From JBEKHT01 sp050012135 (GTDB taxonomy: Bacteria; Chloroflexota; Anaerolineae; Anaerolineales; RBG-16-64-43), in the NCBI GenBank assembly GCA_050012135.1, contig JBEKHT010000085.1:1-9185 (forward strand): a stretch of 9,185 nucleotides of DNA, read 5' to 3'. Position numbers and translations under genes: made by a program. The notes beneath the pieces were generated by a model. The model saw nothing but the letters and a program-made list of their open reading frames with translations. It was not told where the DNA came from and did not search any database. The first letter of the stretch is position 1; each line of letters opens with the position of its first letter. Shown piece after piece: positions 1 through 6,727 of the stretch.

Positions 1-763
1 TCAGTCCTGGTCTGCTGGCGCTTGCGAATGTGGCCGCGCGGCATGGCTCGGTCCGGGTTGTGGCGCCTGACGTCGAGCAATCCGCCATGGGGCATGCGAT
101 CACGATATCCCGTCCGCTCAGTTATCATTCTGTGAAGCTGGGGGACTTTGAGAGCTATCGTGTGAACGGCAAGCCGGCGGACTGTGTCGCCCTAGGGCTC
201 TACAAATGGGAGGGAGCCGATTGGTCCTCTCTGGCATTAATCTGGGCAGCAATCTGGGCAACGAGATCTGGCACTCGGGGACGGTGGCAGCGGCGAAACA
301 GGCCGTTCTGCTGGGGGTCAGGGCTGCGGCCTTCAGCCTGGATGCGGACAGTGGGGAGGCGGACTTCGACCGAACGCTTGGATACGTTGACGAGGTGATC
401 CAATTGTTGCGGCGAGAAGAGACCCATCGTCTGGTGAACGTCAATTTTCCCGAGAATCCGGTGGGAGTTCGGTGGACACACCAATCGGTCCGGTCCTACG
501 GCGGGAAGGTGGTTGAGGGTCAGGACCCCGCCGGCCGGAAACACTATTGGTTCGCTGCCGTTCCTCTGAAGAACCCCGACGAGGGGAGCGACCGATGGGC
601 CGTGGCCAGAGGGCTGGTCTCGATCACGCCGCTGCGACTGGACCTGACGGACGAAGCAGCGCTCCACTCAGCACTGGCCCTGCCCAAGTGGATGTCTCCG
701 CAGACGTCGTCGCAGCTGTGCTACATGTCCCAACGGCATCTTCTTCCAGGCCAGTCACAATAG
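1..763 (+). pseudogene. surE: SurE 5'/3'-nucleotidase, 5'-truncated by the window edge and frameshifted
   Basis: SurE is a metal-dependent phosphatase that removes phosphate from nucleoside monophosphates and is linked to stationary-phase survival. The reading frame is open from the left edge (S-P-G-L-L-A-L), so about 13-15 residues, including the N-terminal metal-binding Asp pair, lie outside the window. Family blocks follow in order: VRVVAPDVEQSAMGHAIT (the conserved Ser region), GKPADCVALG, then LVLSGINLGSNLG with the metal-binding Asn, HSGTVAAAKQAVLLG, and the C-terminal RWAVARGLVSITPLRLDL. The first part is read in the frame of position 3 and the rest in the frame of position 206. Adding one T at 221-222 restores a continuous ...EGADLVLSGIN... 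reading. No other stop or shift is visible up to the TAG at 761-763. It is therefore either a recently inactivated gene or a one-base sequence error. ATG 206 could only give a protein lacking the N-terminal metal site. The family assignment is very secure; the broken state depends on the base call. Confidence 0.9.
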
Positions 764-774
764 TGAAATCCCGT

Positions 775-789
775 CCTCCCCAAGGGAGG
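775..789 (+). terminator. Small hairpin 12 bases after surE, weak terminator candidate
   Basis: CCTCCC-CAA-GGGAGG forms a perfect 6-bp stem with a 3-base loop just after the surE stop. No T-tract follows, so intrinsic termination is doubtful. It may only be a mild pause or 3'-end stabilising structure. The rest of the 764-872 gap holds nothing clear apart from the ribosome binding site of the next gene. Confidence 0.25.
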
Positions 790-872
790 CAGAGTCGTTT
801 CCAAAAACCGGGAGACCGGGGAAGACACGGACGATGACGCAAGCCGCTCTTGGGGCCAAGAGGAAAGGGTGA

Positions 873-1283
873 GTGAAGATGACACCTTGGTTGCGGTATC
901 TGATTGCCTTTGTCGTTGGCTGTCATGGATTCACATACATCCCATTTGGACTTTTCGTACCAGGCTCGCTCAAGAAATGGAGAGGAAGCTTTTGGCTTCT
1001 GGGCAGCGCCCTCACGGGTGACAGACTCCACACACTCGTGTTGGCTCTCCACATCATGGCCGGAATCGTAACGCTCGCCTGTGCCGTTGCCATTGGATTT
1101 GCCCCTTGGATTCTCGGATGGTGGCGTCCGCTGGCCATCGTTGGCGCAGCGGTCGGCATTGCGGGCTTTGCGGTTTACTGGGATGGACAGACCCAACACC
1201 TGGCCCAGGAAGGCGCCATCGGCGCACTCATCAGCATGATCCTCCTCGTGAGCGCGATTGCGTTTGCAGGAGCTTTCGGCTAA
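873..1283 (+). CDS. Small four-helix integral membrane protein of unknown function
   Basis: I do not recognise this 136-residue protein. Four hydrophobic segments are visible at about residues 7-30, 55-81, 86-103 and 113-135, joined by short loops. The first loop is basic (SLKKWRG). Polar residues in or near the membrane include His18, His53, His60, Asp104 and His109, and the WDGQTQH stretch (103-109) precedes the last helix, so a cofactor or ion role is possible but unproven. A purine-rich AGGAAAGGG at 861-869 fits either GTG 873 (3 bases away) or ATG 879 (9 bases away). The spacing favours ATG 879, which would shorten the protein by two residues. It follows surE on the same strand after 109 bases, with no clear promoter. 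Its base composition looks less G+C-rich than its neighbours. The hydrophobic pattern and uninterrupted frame argue for a real gene; the function is unknown. Confidence 0.7.
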   Translation: MKMTPWLRYLIAFVVGCHGFTYIPFGLFVPGSLKKWRGSFWLLGSALTGDRLHTLVLALHIMAGIVTLACAVAIGFAPWILGWWRPLAIVGAAVGIAGFAVYWDGQTQHLAQEGAIGALISMILLVSAIAFAGAFG

Positions 1284-1423
1284 CGCAGAGGGCGACGGCG
1301 CGCAATTGAATTGGAATGAATCTCGTTCGTAAGAGCCGCCCACCCCCCTTGCTGTCGTCCACGGTTCCGCCAACAACTCGCGGCCGTGTGGTAAGGGGCA
1401 GGCTCCTGGCTCTTTCAGGCTCA

Positions 1424-1905
1424 TGGGATGCGCCACCGCGCGGCTGAAGGGGAACGTCGTGCGGCGAAGGGCGCCGCCACCTCAAACGCCGCGGCCTCTC
1501 CACCACCAAGCCGGACAGCCTGCTGGGCAACCCGATGCCCAGACGCACATTCGGCGAGGGGGATGACCCGCTGCCCGCCTTCAGTGGGTCGGAGTTCGCC
1601 GCTCATTGCGGCCAAGCCACCGCCGGAAAGCACCTGGATTCCCGGGTTCCAGGGGACCCGGGGACCAACTCTTCCTCCAGCCTTCGATGAAGCTGCTACG
1701 CAAGGAACCCCGGGTGCGGGTTCCGGGGGAACCCCGGGTGCGGCCCCGGGACCCGCCTCTGGGGTCCGTTCCTGGAATCCCCTGAAGCGTCCGATGAGAC
1801 CTAACGCAAGTTCCAGGATCTCTTCCGGTCTCTCGACCCGGCCTGCCTCAAGCGGACTTGGAAGGGCACCTGGAGGCCTTCTGGCAATTGGCCGTGGGTA
1901 ACTCC
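1424..1905 (+). pseudogene. Decayed integrase-core (DDE) transposase remnant, internally deleted
   Basis: No intact frame exists, but segments of an integrase-core transposase can be read in family order. Positions 1478-1639 give a stretch containing STTKPDSLLGNPMPRRTF and, further on, FAAHCG. This matches the conserved block before and around the first catalytic Asp ('TKPG.LLK..IP.RTF...DLVAHCG', from memory). Here Glu (1592-1594) sits where that Asp is expected. Positions 1672-1719, in another frame, give FLQPSMKLLRKEPRVR, the 'NFFQPSMKLL' block downstream of the core. Positions 1769-1855 give FLESPEASDET, a stop at 1802-1804, then RKFQDLFRSLDPACLKR. After a one-base loss at 1854-1855, positions 1855-1902 give DLEGHLEAFWQLAVGN, the usual C-terminal block. 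Only about 30 bases separate FAAHCG-proximal sequence from QPSMKLL, so most of the catalytic core is missing. Upstream, 1424-1477 contains possible shorter shards in shifting frames. The element is dead; its exact IS family and ends are not determined. Confidence 0.72.
1704..1743. repeat. 24-base tandem duplication with internal inverted repeat
   Basis: The 16-mer GGAACCCCGGGTGCGG occurs at 1704-1719 and again, identical, at 1728-1743, a pitch of exactly 24 bases (8 codons). Between them GGGTTCC (1718-1724) and GGAACCC (1728-1734) are inverted repeats around a GGG loop. The unit lies inside the transposase remnant, where the copied codons read E-P-R-V-R twice, so it looks like slippage in a decaying gene. 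A related imperfect palindrome, CCTGG...CCAGG around CCCGGG, lies at 1633-1653. Confidence 0.8.
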
Positions 1906-1910
1906 CCGGA

Positions 1911-1926
1911 TGAGCGAACACGCTCA
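1911..1926 (-). terminator. Hairpin spanning the phoU stop codon, weak terminator candidate
   Basis: Read on the minus strand, TGAGCG-TGTT-CGCTCA is a perfect 6-bp stem with a 4-base loop, beginning at the TGA stop of phoU (1926-1924). No T-tract follows. It is the only hairpin I see at the end of the pst-phoU unit, so it is a possible but weak 3'-end signal. It lies just past the end of the transposase remnant and could alternatively be part of that element's end. Confidence 0.25.
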
Positions 1927-2607
1927 CGGCGCGCCGGAGGTATCGCCCTTGGAAGTGTCCAGTTCACTCATCTCTCCCTTGGCCAGGAAGACGGTCCGCT
2001 CACAGATGTTGGTCACGCGATCCGCCATGCGTTCGAGATTGTGGGCGACCCACAAGAGATAGGTGGCCCCGTCGATCTTTTGCGGGTCCGCCATCATGAT
2101 GGTCAGGAGTTCGCGGTAGACCTGGTTGTACAGCCCGTCCACCTCGTCGTCTTCCATGGGGAGTCGTCCGGCTGCATGATCATCCCCGGCCACAAAGGCA
2201 CTGAGGGCGCGGTGCAGCATGTCCACCGCTTTCTGCGCCATCCGCGGAATGTCGATGAGCGGTTTGACCAGCGGCTGATCGCCGAGGCGCAGGGTGATCT
2301 CGGCGATTCCCTTGGCGTAGTCTCCAATGCGCTCCAGCTCTGTGATGATCTCCAAGATGGCGGTGATGATGCGCAAATCCTGGGCCACTGGCTGCTGGGT
2401 GGCAATCACGGAAAGACAGGCATTCTCGATCGCAAAGCGCTTGGCATTGATGGCGCGGTCTCCTGCGACCACCCTTTGCGAAGCCTGCAGATCCTTGCGC
2501 TTCAACGCCTCCACTGCAGACAGAGTGGCTTCTTCCACCATGCTTCCCAGAAGCAGCACCTCGTTCTGGAGGGCCTTGATCTCCCGTTCCAGCGTTTCTC
2601 TTGGCAT
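1924..2607 (-). CDS. phoU: Phosphate signalling protein PhoU
   Basis: PhoU is a cytoplasmic, mostly helical protein that couples the PstSCAB transporter to PhoR. It holds PhoR in the repressing state when phosphate is plentiful and limits uptake. The 227 residues are close to the family's usual length (E. coli 241) and form two similar three-helix halves. Each half has the metal-cluster motif E-x-x-x-D: ELERIGDYA (Glu92, Asp96) and NLERMADRV (Glu192, Asp196). The start ATG at 2607-2605 is preceded by a strong GGAGG at 2614-2618 with 6 bases of spacing. It is the last gene of the operon, 70 bases after pstB, and that gap contains no convincing terminator. The C-terminal tail after about residue 212 (SELDTSKGDTSGAP) is polar and probably disordered. 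Confidence 0.96.
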   Translation of the reverse strand: MPRETLEREIKALQNEVLLLGSMVEEATLSAVEALKRKDLQASQRVVAGDRAINAKRFAIENACLSVIATQQPVAQDLRIITAILEIITELERIGDYAKGIAEITLRLGDQPLVKPLIDIPRMAQKAVDMLHRALSAFVAGDDHAAGRLPMEDDEVDGLYNQVYRELLTIMMADPQKIDGATYLLWVAHNLERMADRVTNICERTVFLAKGEMSELDTSKGDTSGAP

Positions 2608-2677
2608 CCCTCACCTCCCCCGGTTTGGAGCCCCTGGCTGATCGGTCCCTCGTGCCCCCCTCGGGAACCCTCAGATC

Positions 2678-3541
2678 CTAGCCGAATCGGCCGGTGATGT
2701 AGTCCTCGGTCCGTTTGTCCTTCGGCCGGGTAAACATCTGCGCCGTGACGCCAAACTCGATCAACTCCCCCGTGCGGTCAGGGCGCATCATCATCATCCC
2801 GGTCAGGTCCGAGACTCGGGCCGCCTGCTGCATGTTGTGGGTGACGACCACGATCGTGTACTGGCTGACGAGCTGCCTCATAAGCTCTTCGATCCGCAGG
2901 GTCGCAATCGGATCCAAGGCGGAGGCGGGCTCATCCATCAGGATCACCTGCGGCTCCACCGCAATGGCCCGCGCAATGCAGACTCGCTGCTGCTGGCCAC
3001 CGGAAAGCGCCAGAGCGGAGTGCCTGAGTTTGTCCTTGACCTCTTCCCAGAGGGCGGCCGAACGCAGGCTTCTCTCGACCACCTCCTCGAGCTGCGACCC
3101 GCGCGTCCCGTAGAGCCTGGGGCCGTAGGCCACATTGTCAAAGATCGACTTGGGGAATGGATTGGCGCGCTGAAACACCATCCCGATTCTCCGGCGGATT
3201 TCGACTACATCGACCCCGGGAGCCAGGATGTCTTTCCCATCCAGCAACACCCGGCCCTCGGTCCGGGCCCCTGGCACCAGATCGGTCATGCGGTTGAGAG
3301 CCCGCAGAAGCGTCGACTTACCGCATCCGGAGGGACCGATGATAGCCGTGATCCGGTGGTCCGGGATGTTGATGGCGATATCGCCCACGGCCCGGAACTT
3401 GCCGTAGAACACGTTCAGTCCCTGAACCGCGATCTTGGTGTCGCCCATGGTCAGGGCGTTCCCCTCTGTGAAAAGAGCACCATACCGTGCCTCGGTCAAG
3501 GCTTCTTCGTTTGTACGCCTAGCGACCGCGCCATCGTTCAT
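2678..3541 (-). CDS. pstB: Phosphate ABC transporter ATP-binding protein PstB
   Basis: PstB is the cytoplasmic ATPase that powers phosphate import through PstC-PstA. With the ATG at 3541-3539 it has 287 residues. All nucleotide-binding motifs are intact: Walker A GPSGCGKST (69-77), Q-loop GMVFQ (120-124), signature LSGGQQQ (179-185), Walker B VILMDEP (199-205) and H-loop VTHN (His235). The C-terminus TEDYITGRFG is the hallmark PstB ending. The ATG overlaps the pstA stop as ATGA and has GGGAGGG at 3550-3556 with 8 bases of spacing, which is why I chose it. This start gives a polar extension of about 31 residues over the E. coli protein. Starting at ATG 3448-3446 (MGDTKIAVQGL) would give 256 residues, almost the E. 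coli length, but its purine-rich site is about 12 bases away. The frame stays open upstream into pstA by chance. Confidence 0.95.
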   Translation of the reverse strand: MNDGAVARRTNEEALTEARYGALFTEGNALTMGDTKIAVQGLNVFYGKFRAVGDIAINIPDHRITAIIGPSGCGKSTLLRALNRMTDLVPGARTEGRVLLDGKDILAPGVDVVEIRRRIGMVFQRANPFPKSIFDNVAYGPRLYGTRGSQLEEVVERSLRSAALWEEVKDKLRHSALALSGGQQQRVCIARAIAVEPQVILMDEPASALDPIATLRIEELMRQLVSQYTIVVVTHNMQQAARVSDLTGMMMMRPDRTGELIEFGVTAQMFTRPKDKRTEDYITGRFG

Positions 3542-4428
3542 CGCAATTGCCCTCCCAATCGTCTGGCACGCCACCAGACCAGGCCTCGTGCCGCGGCGTT
3601 GAGCACCAGCACGAGCATGATCAGAACCAGTGCGGCTCCCCAGGCCTTGGCCTTCCAATCGGAGTATGGCGAAATGGCATACGAGTAGATGGTCAAGGGA
3701 AGCGTCGCGATCGGCTGGTTGAGGGCCGTGCTGAAGAAAGGGTTGCCAAAGGCGGTGAAGAGCATGGGGGCCGCCTCGCCCGCCGCGCGGGCGATCGCCA
3801 GCATGACCCCCGTCAGGACCCCATTGGCCGCGGCGGGCAGGAGCACCGAGAGCGAAGTCCGCCATTCGGCCGCCCCTAGAGCCAAGGAGCCCTCCCGCAG
3901 TGAGTTGGGGACCAGCCTGAGCATCTCCTCGGTTGTGCGAATGATCGTAGGAAGCATGATGAACCCCAGGACAATGCCTCCCGAAAAGGCGGAGAACCTC
4001 CTCATGGGGAGCACAATCAGGGTGTACGCGAAGATTCCCATCACGATGGAGGGCACCCCCGACAACACGTCGGTGGCGAACCGCAGGGCCAGTCCCAGGC
4101 CGGAGTCGGGATGCGAGGCAGCGTAGAAAGCGGCCAACACGGCGACGGGCGCGGAGACCACCAGCCCGAGCCCAACCGTCTCCGCCGAGCCAACCAGGGC
4201 GTTGACGATGCCGCCCCCCGGGATGCCTACAGGCGTCGGCAGGTTCGTGAAAAACGTCCAGGTTATCTCGCTCCCCCCCTTGTGGATCACATAGATCAGG
4301 ATCCACAGGAGGGGCGCAACGGCGAGCAAGGTCATCACGACGCACAGCCCGAGCATCAGGGCATTGACGGTTTTCCTCTGCCCTGCCCGAGCCCGACCGA
4401 GCTCTTCAGAAAGCGTCCCGCGGTTCAC
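3538..4428 (-). CDS. pstA: Phosphate ABC transporter permease PstA
   Basis: PstA is one of the two inner-membrane channel subunits of the high-affinity phosphate transporter, paired with PstC. The 296-residue protein begins with a basic cytoplasmic tail and a first membrane helix at about 22-47. The PstA signature PGGGIVNALVGS (70-81), the GVPSIVMGIFAY segment (124-135) and the cytoplasmic coupling loop REGSLALGA (178-186), which docks on PstB, are all visible. AIARAAGEAAPMLFTA (211-226) is also typical of PstA. The start is GTG at 4428-4426, overlapping the pstC stop as GTGA. The TGA stop at 3540-3538 overlaps the pstB ATG. Such overlaps imply coupled translation and matched subunit amounts. 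Confidence 0.96.
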   Translation of the reverse strand: MNRGTLSEELGRARAGQRKTVNALMLGLCVVMTLLAVAPLLWILIYVIHKGGSEITWTFFTNLPTPVGIPGGGIVNALVGSAETVGLGLVVSAPVAVLAAFYAASHPDSGLGLALRFATDVLSGVPSIVMGIFAYTLIVLPMRRFSAFSGGIVLGFIMLPTIIRTTEEMLRLVPNSLREGSLALGAAEWRTSLSVLLPAAANGVLTGVMLAIARAAGEAAPMLFTAFGNPFFSTALNQPIATLPLTIYSYAISPYSDWKAKAWGAALVLIMLVLVLNAAARGLVWWRARRLGGQLR

Positions 4429-5417
4429 ACCCGTACTTCCCCTGCTGCCCGCCGCGAGACCCGCCAGACGAGCAGCCTCGCCAGGAAATTGAGGATCAGG
4501 GTAATAAAGAAGAGCACCAACCCAATCTCGATCAGGGCGCTCAGATACAGATTGCCGGTCGCCTCGGTGAACTCGTTGGCGATCAGCGACGCCATGGTGT
4601 AACCCGGATGAAGCAGGGAGGGGGAAAGGTCAAGGGTGTTGCCGATGACCATGGTCACCGCCATCGTCTCCCCCAGCGCTCTCCCCAACGCGAGCACGGC
4701 CGCGCCGAGGAATCCGGAGAGCCCGTAGGGCACGAGGACCTGGCTGATCATCTCCCAATGGGTCGCACCCAGGGCGAGCGCCGCCTCGCGCTGCGCCTGA
4801 GGGATTGCGCTGAATACATCTCGGCTCACCGCGGCAATGGTGGGAAGGATCATGATGGCCAAGACCAGTGACGCGGCCAGGCGGCTGGGCCCAAAAACCG
4901 GTCCGGCAAAAACCGGCAGGAATCCCAGGCTGTCTCTCAGGCCGAGCGCCAGCGGAAAAACAAAGCTGGGGATGAAGGCGAACAATCCCCACACGCCGTA
5001 GACCACACTGGGAACAGCGGCCAACATCTCCACTAGGAAGCCCACCGGCTGGCGCAGCCAGGCGGGTGCCATCTCCGCCAGAAAGATCGCCGTTCCCAGT
5101 CCCATGGGGAGAGCAATGACCAGGGCGACCAGGGAGGTGACCAGGGTCCCCTGAATGAAGGGAAGCGCCCCGAACACCTGCTTGAGAGCCGGGTCCCATT
5201 GTGCCGTCACCAGAAACCGAAGCCCAAAGGCGAGCCGGGATTCGGCCGAATGGGTCCACAGCTCGTAGCCGATCGAACCCACCAGCACGACGACCCCGAT
5301 CGAGGAGAGCCTCACGAGGATGTCGGAAACCAGATCCCCGTGACGCCAAGCTCGGAAGAGCGTTTTGCCCTCCGATGGAGGGCGATGGGCGGTCTCGGGA
5401 GCTGATTCCCTGTTCAC
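4425..5417 (-). CDS. pstC: Phosphate ABC transporter permease PstC
   Basis: PstC forms the phosphate channel together with PstA. I place the start at GTG 5417-5415, giving 330 residues, with AGGG (5427-5424) 6 bases upstream. The frame stays open to a GTG at 5531, but those 38 extra codons run through the pstS-pstC stem-loop and encode a low-complexity, non-membrane sequence, so the longer start is unlikely. A cytoplasmic tail of about 35 residues precedes the first helix (about 36-54). Further helices begin near residues 88, 125, 180 and 226. The loop that contacts PstB has the classic permease motif EAALALGA (211-218), followed by ALGRALGETMAVTMVIGN, a PstC hallmark. AAVPSVVYG (133-141) matches the family. 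The stop overlaps the pstA start by four bases. Confidence 0.94.
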   Translation of the reverse strand: MNRESAPETAHRPPSEGKTLFRAWRHGDLVSDILVRLSSIGVVVLVGSIGYELWTHSAESRLAFGLRFLVTAQWDPALKQVFGALPFIQGTLVTSLVALVIALPMGLGTAIFLAEMAPAWLRQPVGFLVEMLAAVPSVVYGVWGLFAFIPSFVFPLALGLRDSLGFLPVFAGPVFGPSRLAASLVLAIMILPTIAAVSRDVFSAIPQAQREAALALGATHWEMISQVLVPYGLSGFLGAAVLALGRALGETMAVTMVIGNTLDLSPSLLHPGYTMASLIANEFTEATGNLYLSALIEIGLVLFFITLILNFLARLLVWRVSRRAAGEVRV

Positions 5418-5473
5418 CTTGTTCCCTGGCTTCCCTTGAGTCGAGGCAACTCCATCTTTACGTGGCCATCCCG

Positions 5474-5508
5474 AAGGAGGGACATCTCCTCTGGGGATGT
5501 CCCTCCTT
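5474..5508. other. Strong stem-loop between pstS and pstC
   Basis: AAGGAGGGACATC (5474-5486) and GATGTCCCTCCTT (5496-5508) are a perfect 13-bp inverted repeat around a 9-base loop, and the stem can continue partly into that loop. In the operon's direction the 3' flank is TTCGGGATGG, with no T-tract, so it does not look like an intrinsic terminator for pstS mRNA. It is more likely an RNA processing or 3'-stabilising element that keeps PstS levels above those of PstCAB. On the plus strand the stem is followed by TTTTCTTGTCTTT, a terminator-like tail, although no plus-strand gene reaches it. Nothing else is evident in the 154-base gap (5418-5571) apart from the pstC ribosome binding site. Confidence 0.8.
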
Positions 5509-5571
5509 TTCTTGTCTTTCAACCATACCACTACCGATTGCCGTCAGATTCGGCCCCTCCTGCGCCAGCGC

Positions 5572-6720
5572 CTATGGGGTCACGGGCGCACCGTTGCAGG
5601 TCATCGTTCCGAGGGTCGCAAAATCCTGGCTCCGGATCGCGTCCGGCAGGGGAACGTAGTCGAGGGACTGGACATCCTTCGTTCCATCGGTAAGCGCCCA
5701 GTGCAGGAATTGCACCAGCTTGGTGGCCTTGGCACAATCAGTCTGATTCAAGTACACCAAGAAGTAAGTGTACCCCGCAATGGGCCAGGAGTCCTTGCCC
5801 GGCGCGTTCACGATCAGGCGCGCGAGCGTGTCAGGCATTTGAGTGCCAAAATCATTCATCGCGTTCTGCGTGGTTTGGACGCTCGCCGTCTCGGTGGAAC
5901 CGGCGGCATTGGCCATGTTCGCAAAGCCCAACTTGTTTTGCACCGCATAGGCGTACTCGATGTACCCGAGGGACCCGTCATTCTGGGAGATGATCCCGGA
6001 TACCCCATCATTGCCCTTGCCCCCCAAACCGACCGGCCACTGCACCGAGGTGGAGGCTCCGACCTTGCTCTTCCAATCGGGGCTCACCGCAGAAAGGTAG
6101 GAGGTAAAGATAAAGGTCGTTCCCGACCCGTCGGAGCGATGCGCCACGATGATATCCTTGTTGGGCAGGGCCAGCCCGGGGTTGAGGGCCGCAATGGCTG
6201 GGTCATTCCACTTGCTGATCGTGCCCAGATAGATGGCGCTGAGGGTCGCCCCATCCAGCACCAGCGGCTGCTTCCCGTTCAATTCCTTTACGTTATAGGC
6301 CGGCACCACCGCACCCGCAACAGTTGGGAACATGTGCAGGCTGGGCGCCGCGTTGAGTTGAGTGGATGACAGGATCGCATCGGAAGCGCCGAAGTCTACC
6401 GTCTTGGCTGTGATTTGCTGGATCCCGCCGCCTGAGCCGATCGCCTGGTAGTTGAACTGGGCGGTATTGTCAACGAAGGCGTAGTCATAGAACCAGCGGC
6501 TGTAGAGCGGGTACGGGAAGGTAGCACCTGCGCCGGTGAGTTGGATCATCCCCTGGGTTGGCGCGGGAGCGGGGCTGGTCACCGAGGGCGAGGTTGGGAT
6601 GGAAACGGGCGCCGGCGTATCGGTGGGAAGCAACACGGCCCCCGTGGCCGGGGCCTCGCACGCCGTGGCCAACACGGCGGTCAAGAGCATGGAAGACAAA
6701 ACGAGCGATCTCTTGGACAT
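5572..6720 (-). CDS. pstS: Phosphate-binding lipoprotein PstS
   Basis: PstS is the extracytoplasmic receptor that binds inorganic phosphate and delivers it to PstC-PstA. The 382-residue precursor starts with a lipoprotein signal: positive MSKR, a hydrophobic stretch, then LATAC with Cys21 as the expected lipidation site. A Pro/Thr/Ser-rich linker (about 22-57) tethers the binding domain. Phosphate-contact motifs are intact: TGAGATFPYPLY (62-73), GSGGGI (95-100), FGASDA (110-115) and HRSDGSGTT (194-202). GYIEYAYA (252-259) and the SWPIAGYTY block (311-319) are also typical. The ATG at 6720-6718 has AAGGAGGA at 6734-6727 with 6 bases of spacing, a near-ideal ribosome binding site. The gene has its own predicted PHO-box promoter and is followed by a stem-loop, consistent with high expression under phosphate limitation. 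Confidence 0.96.
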   Translation of the reverse strand: MSKRSLVLSSMLLTAVLATACEAPATGAVLLPTDTPAPVSIPTSPSVTSPAPAPTQGMIQLTGAGATFPYPLYSRWFYDYAFVDNTAQFNYQAIGSGGGIQQITAKTVDFGASDAILSSTQLNAAPSLHMFPTVAGAVVPAYNVKELNGKQPLVLDGATLSAIYLGTISKWNDPAIAALNPGLALPNKDIIVAHRSDGSGTTFIFTSYLSAVSPDWKSKVGASTSVQWPVGLGGKGNDGVSGIISQNDGSLGYIEYAYAVQNKLGFANMANAAGSTETASVQTTQNAMNDFGTQMPDTLARLIVNAPGKDSWPIAGYTYFLVYLNQTDCAKATKLVQFLHWALTDGTKDVQSLDYVPLPDAIRSQDFATLGTMTCNGAPVTP

Positions 6721-6727
6721 CTAGAAT

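Noticed and set aside
624..1436. A 270-codon minus-strand open frame opposite surE's end and the membrane protein gene
   Set aside because: It is antisense to conserved SurE sequence and to a well-formed membrane protein, and shows no family features of its own.
1421..1927. A 168-codon minus-strand open frame next to phoU
   Set aside because: Its composition is low-complexity Pro/Ala/Gly with no recognisable domain. The plus strand over the same bases carries transposase blocks, so it is an antisense shadow.
1858..2697. A 279-codon plus-strand open frame across phoU
   Set aside because: It is antisense to phoU over nearly its whole length. Only its first codons are meaningful, as the C-terminal shard of the transposase remnant.
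2678..4345. A 555-codon minus-strand open frame that could look like a pstA-pstB fusion
   Set aside because: The part upstream of 3541 is a shifted, Arg/Gly/His-rich reading of pstA with no membrane helices, while the true PstA sequence lies in the adjacent frame.
5418..5531. Extending pstC to the GTG at 5531
   Set aside because: The added codons run through the perfect stem-loop and encode a polar low-complexity stretch. GTG 5417 has a good ribosome binding site and gives normal PstC length.
5497..6369. A 290-codon plus-strand open frame across pstS
   Set aside because: It is antisense to an intact pstS with all phosphate-binding motifs, and its own translation shows no recognisable domain.
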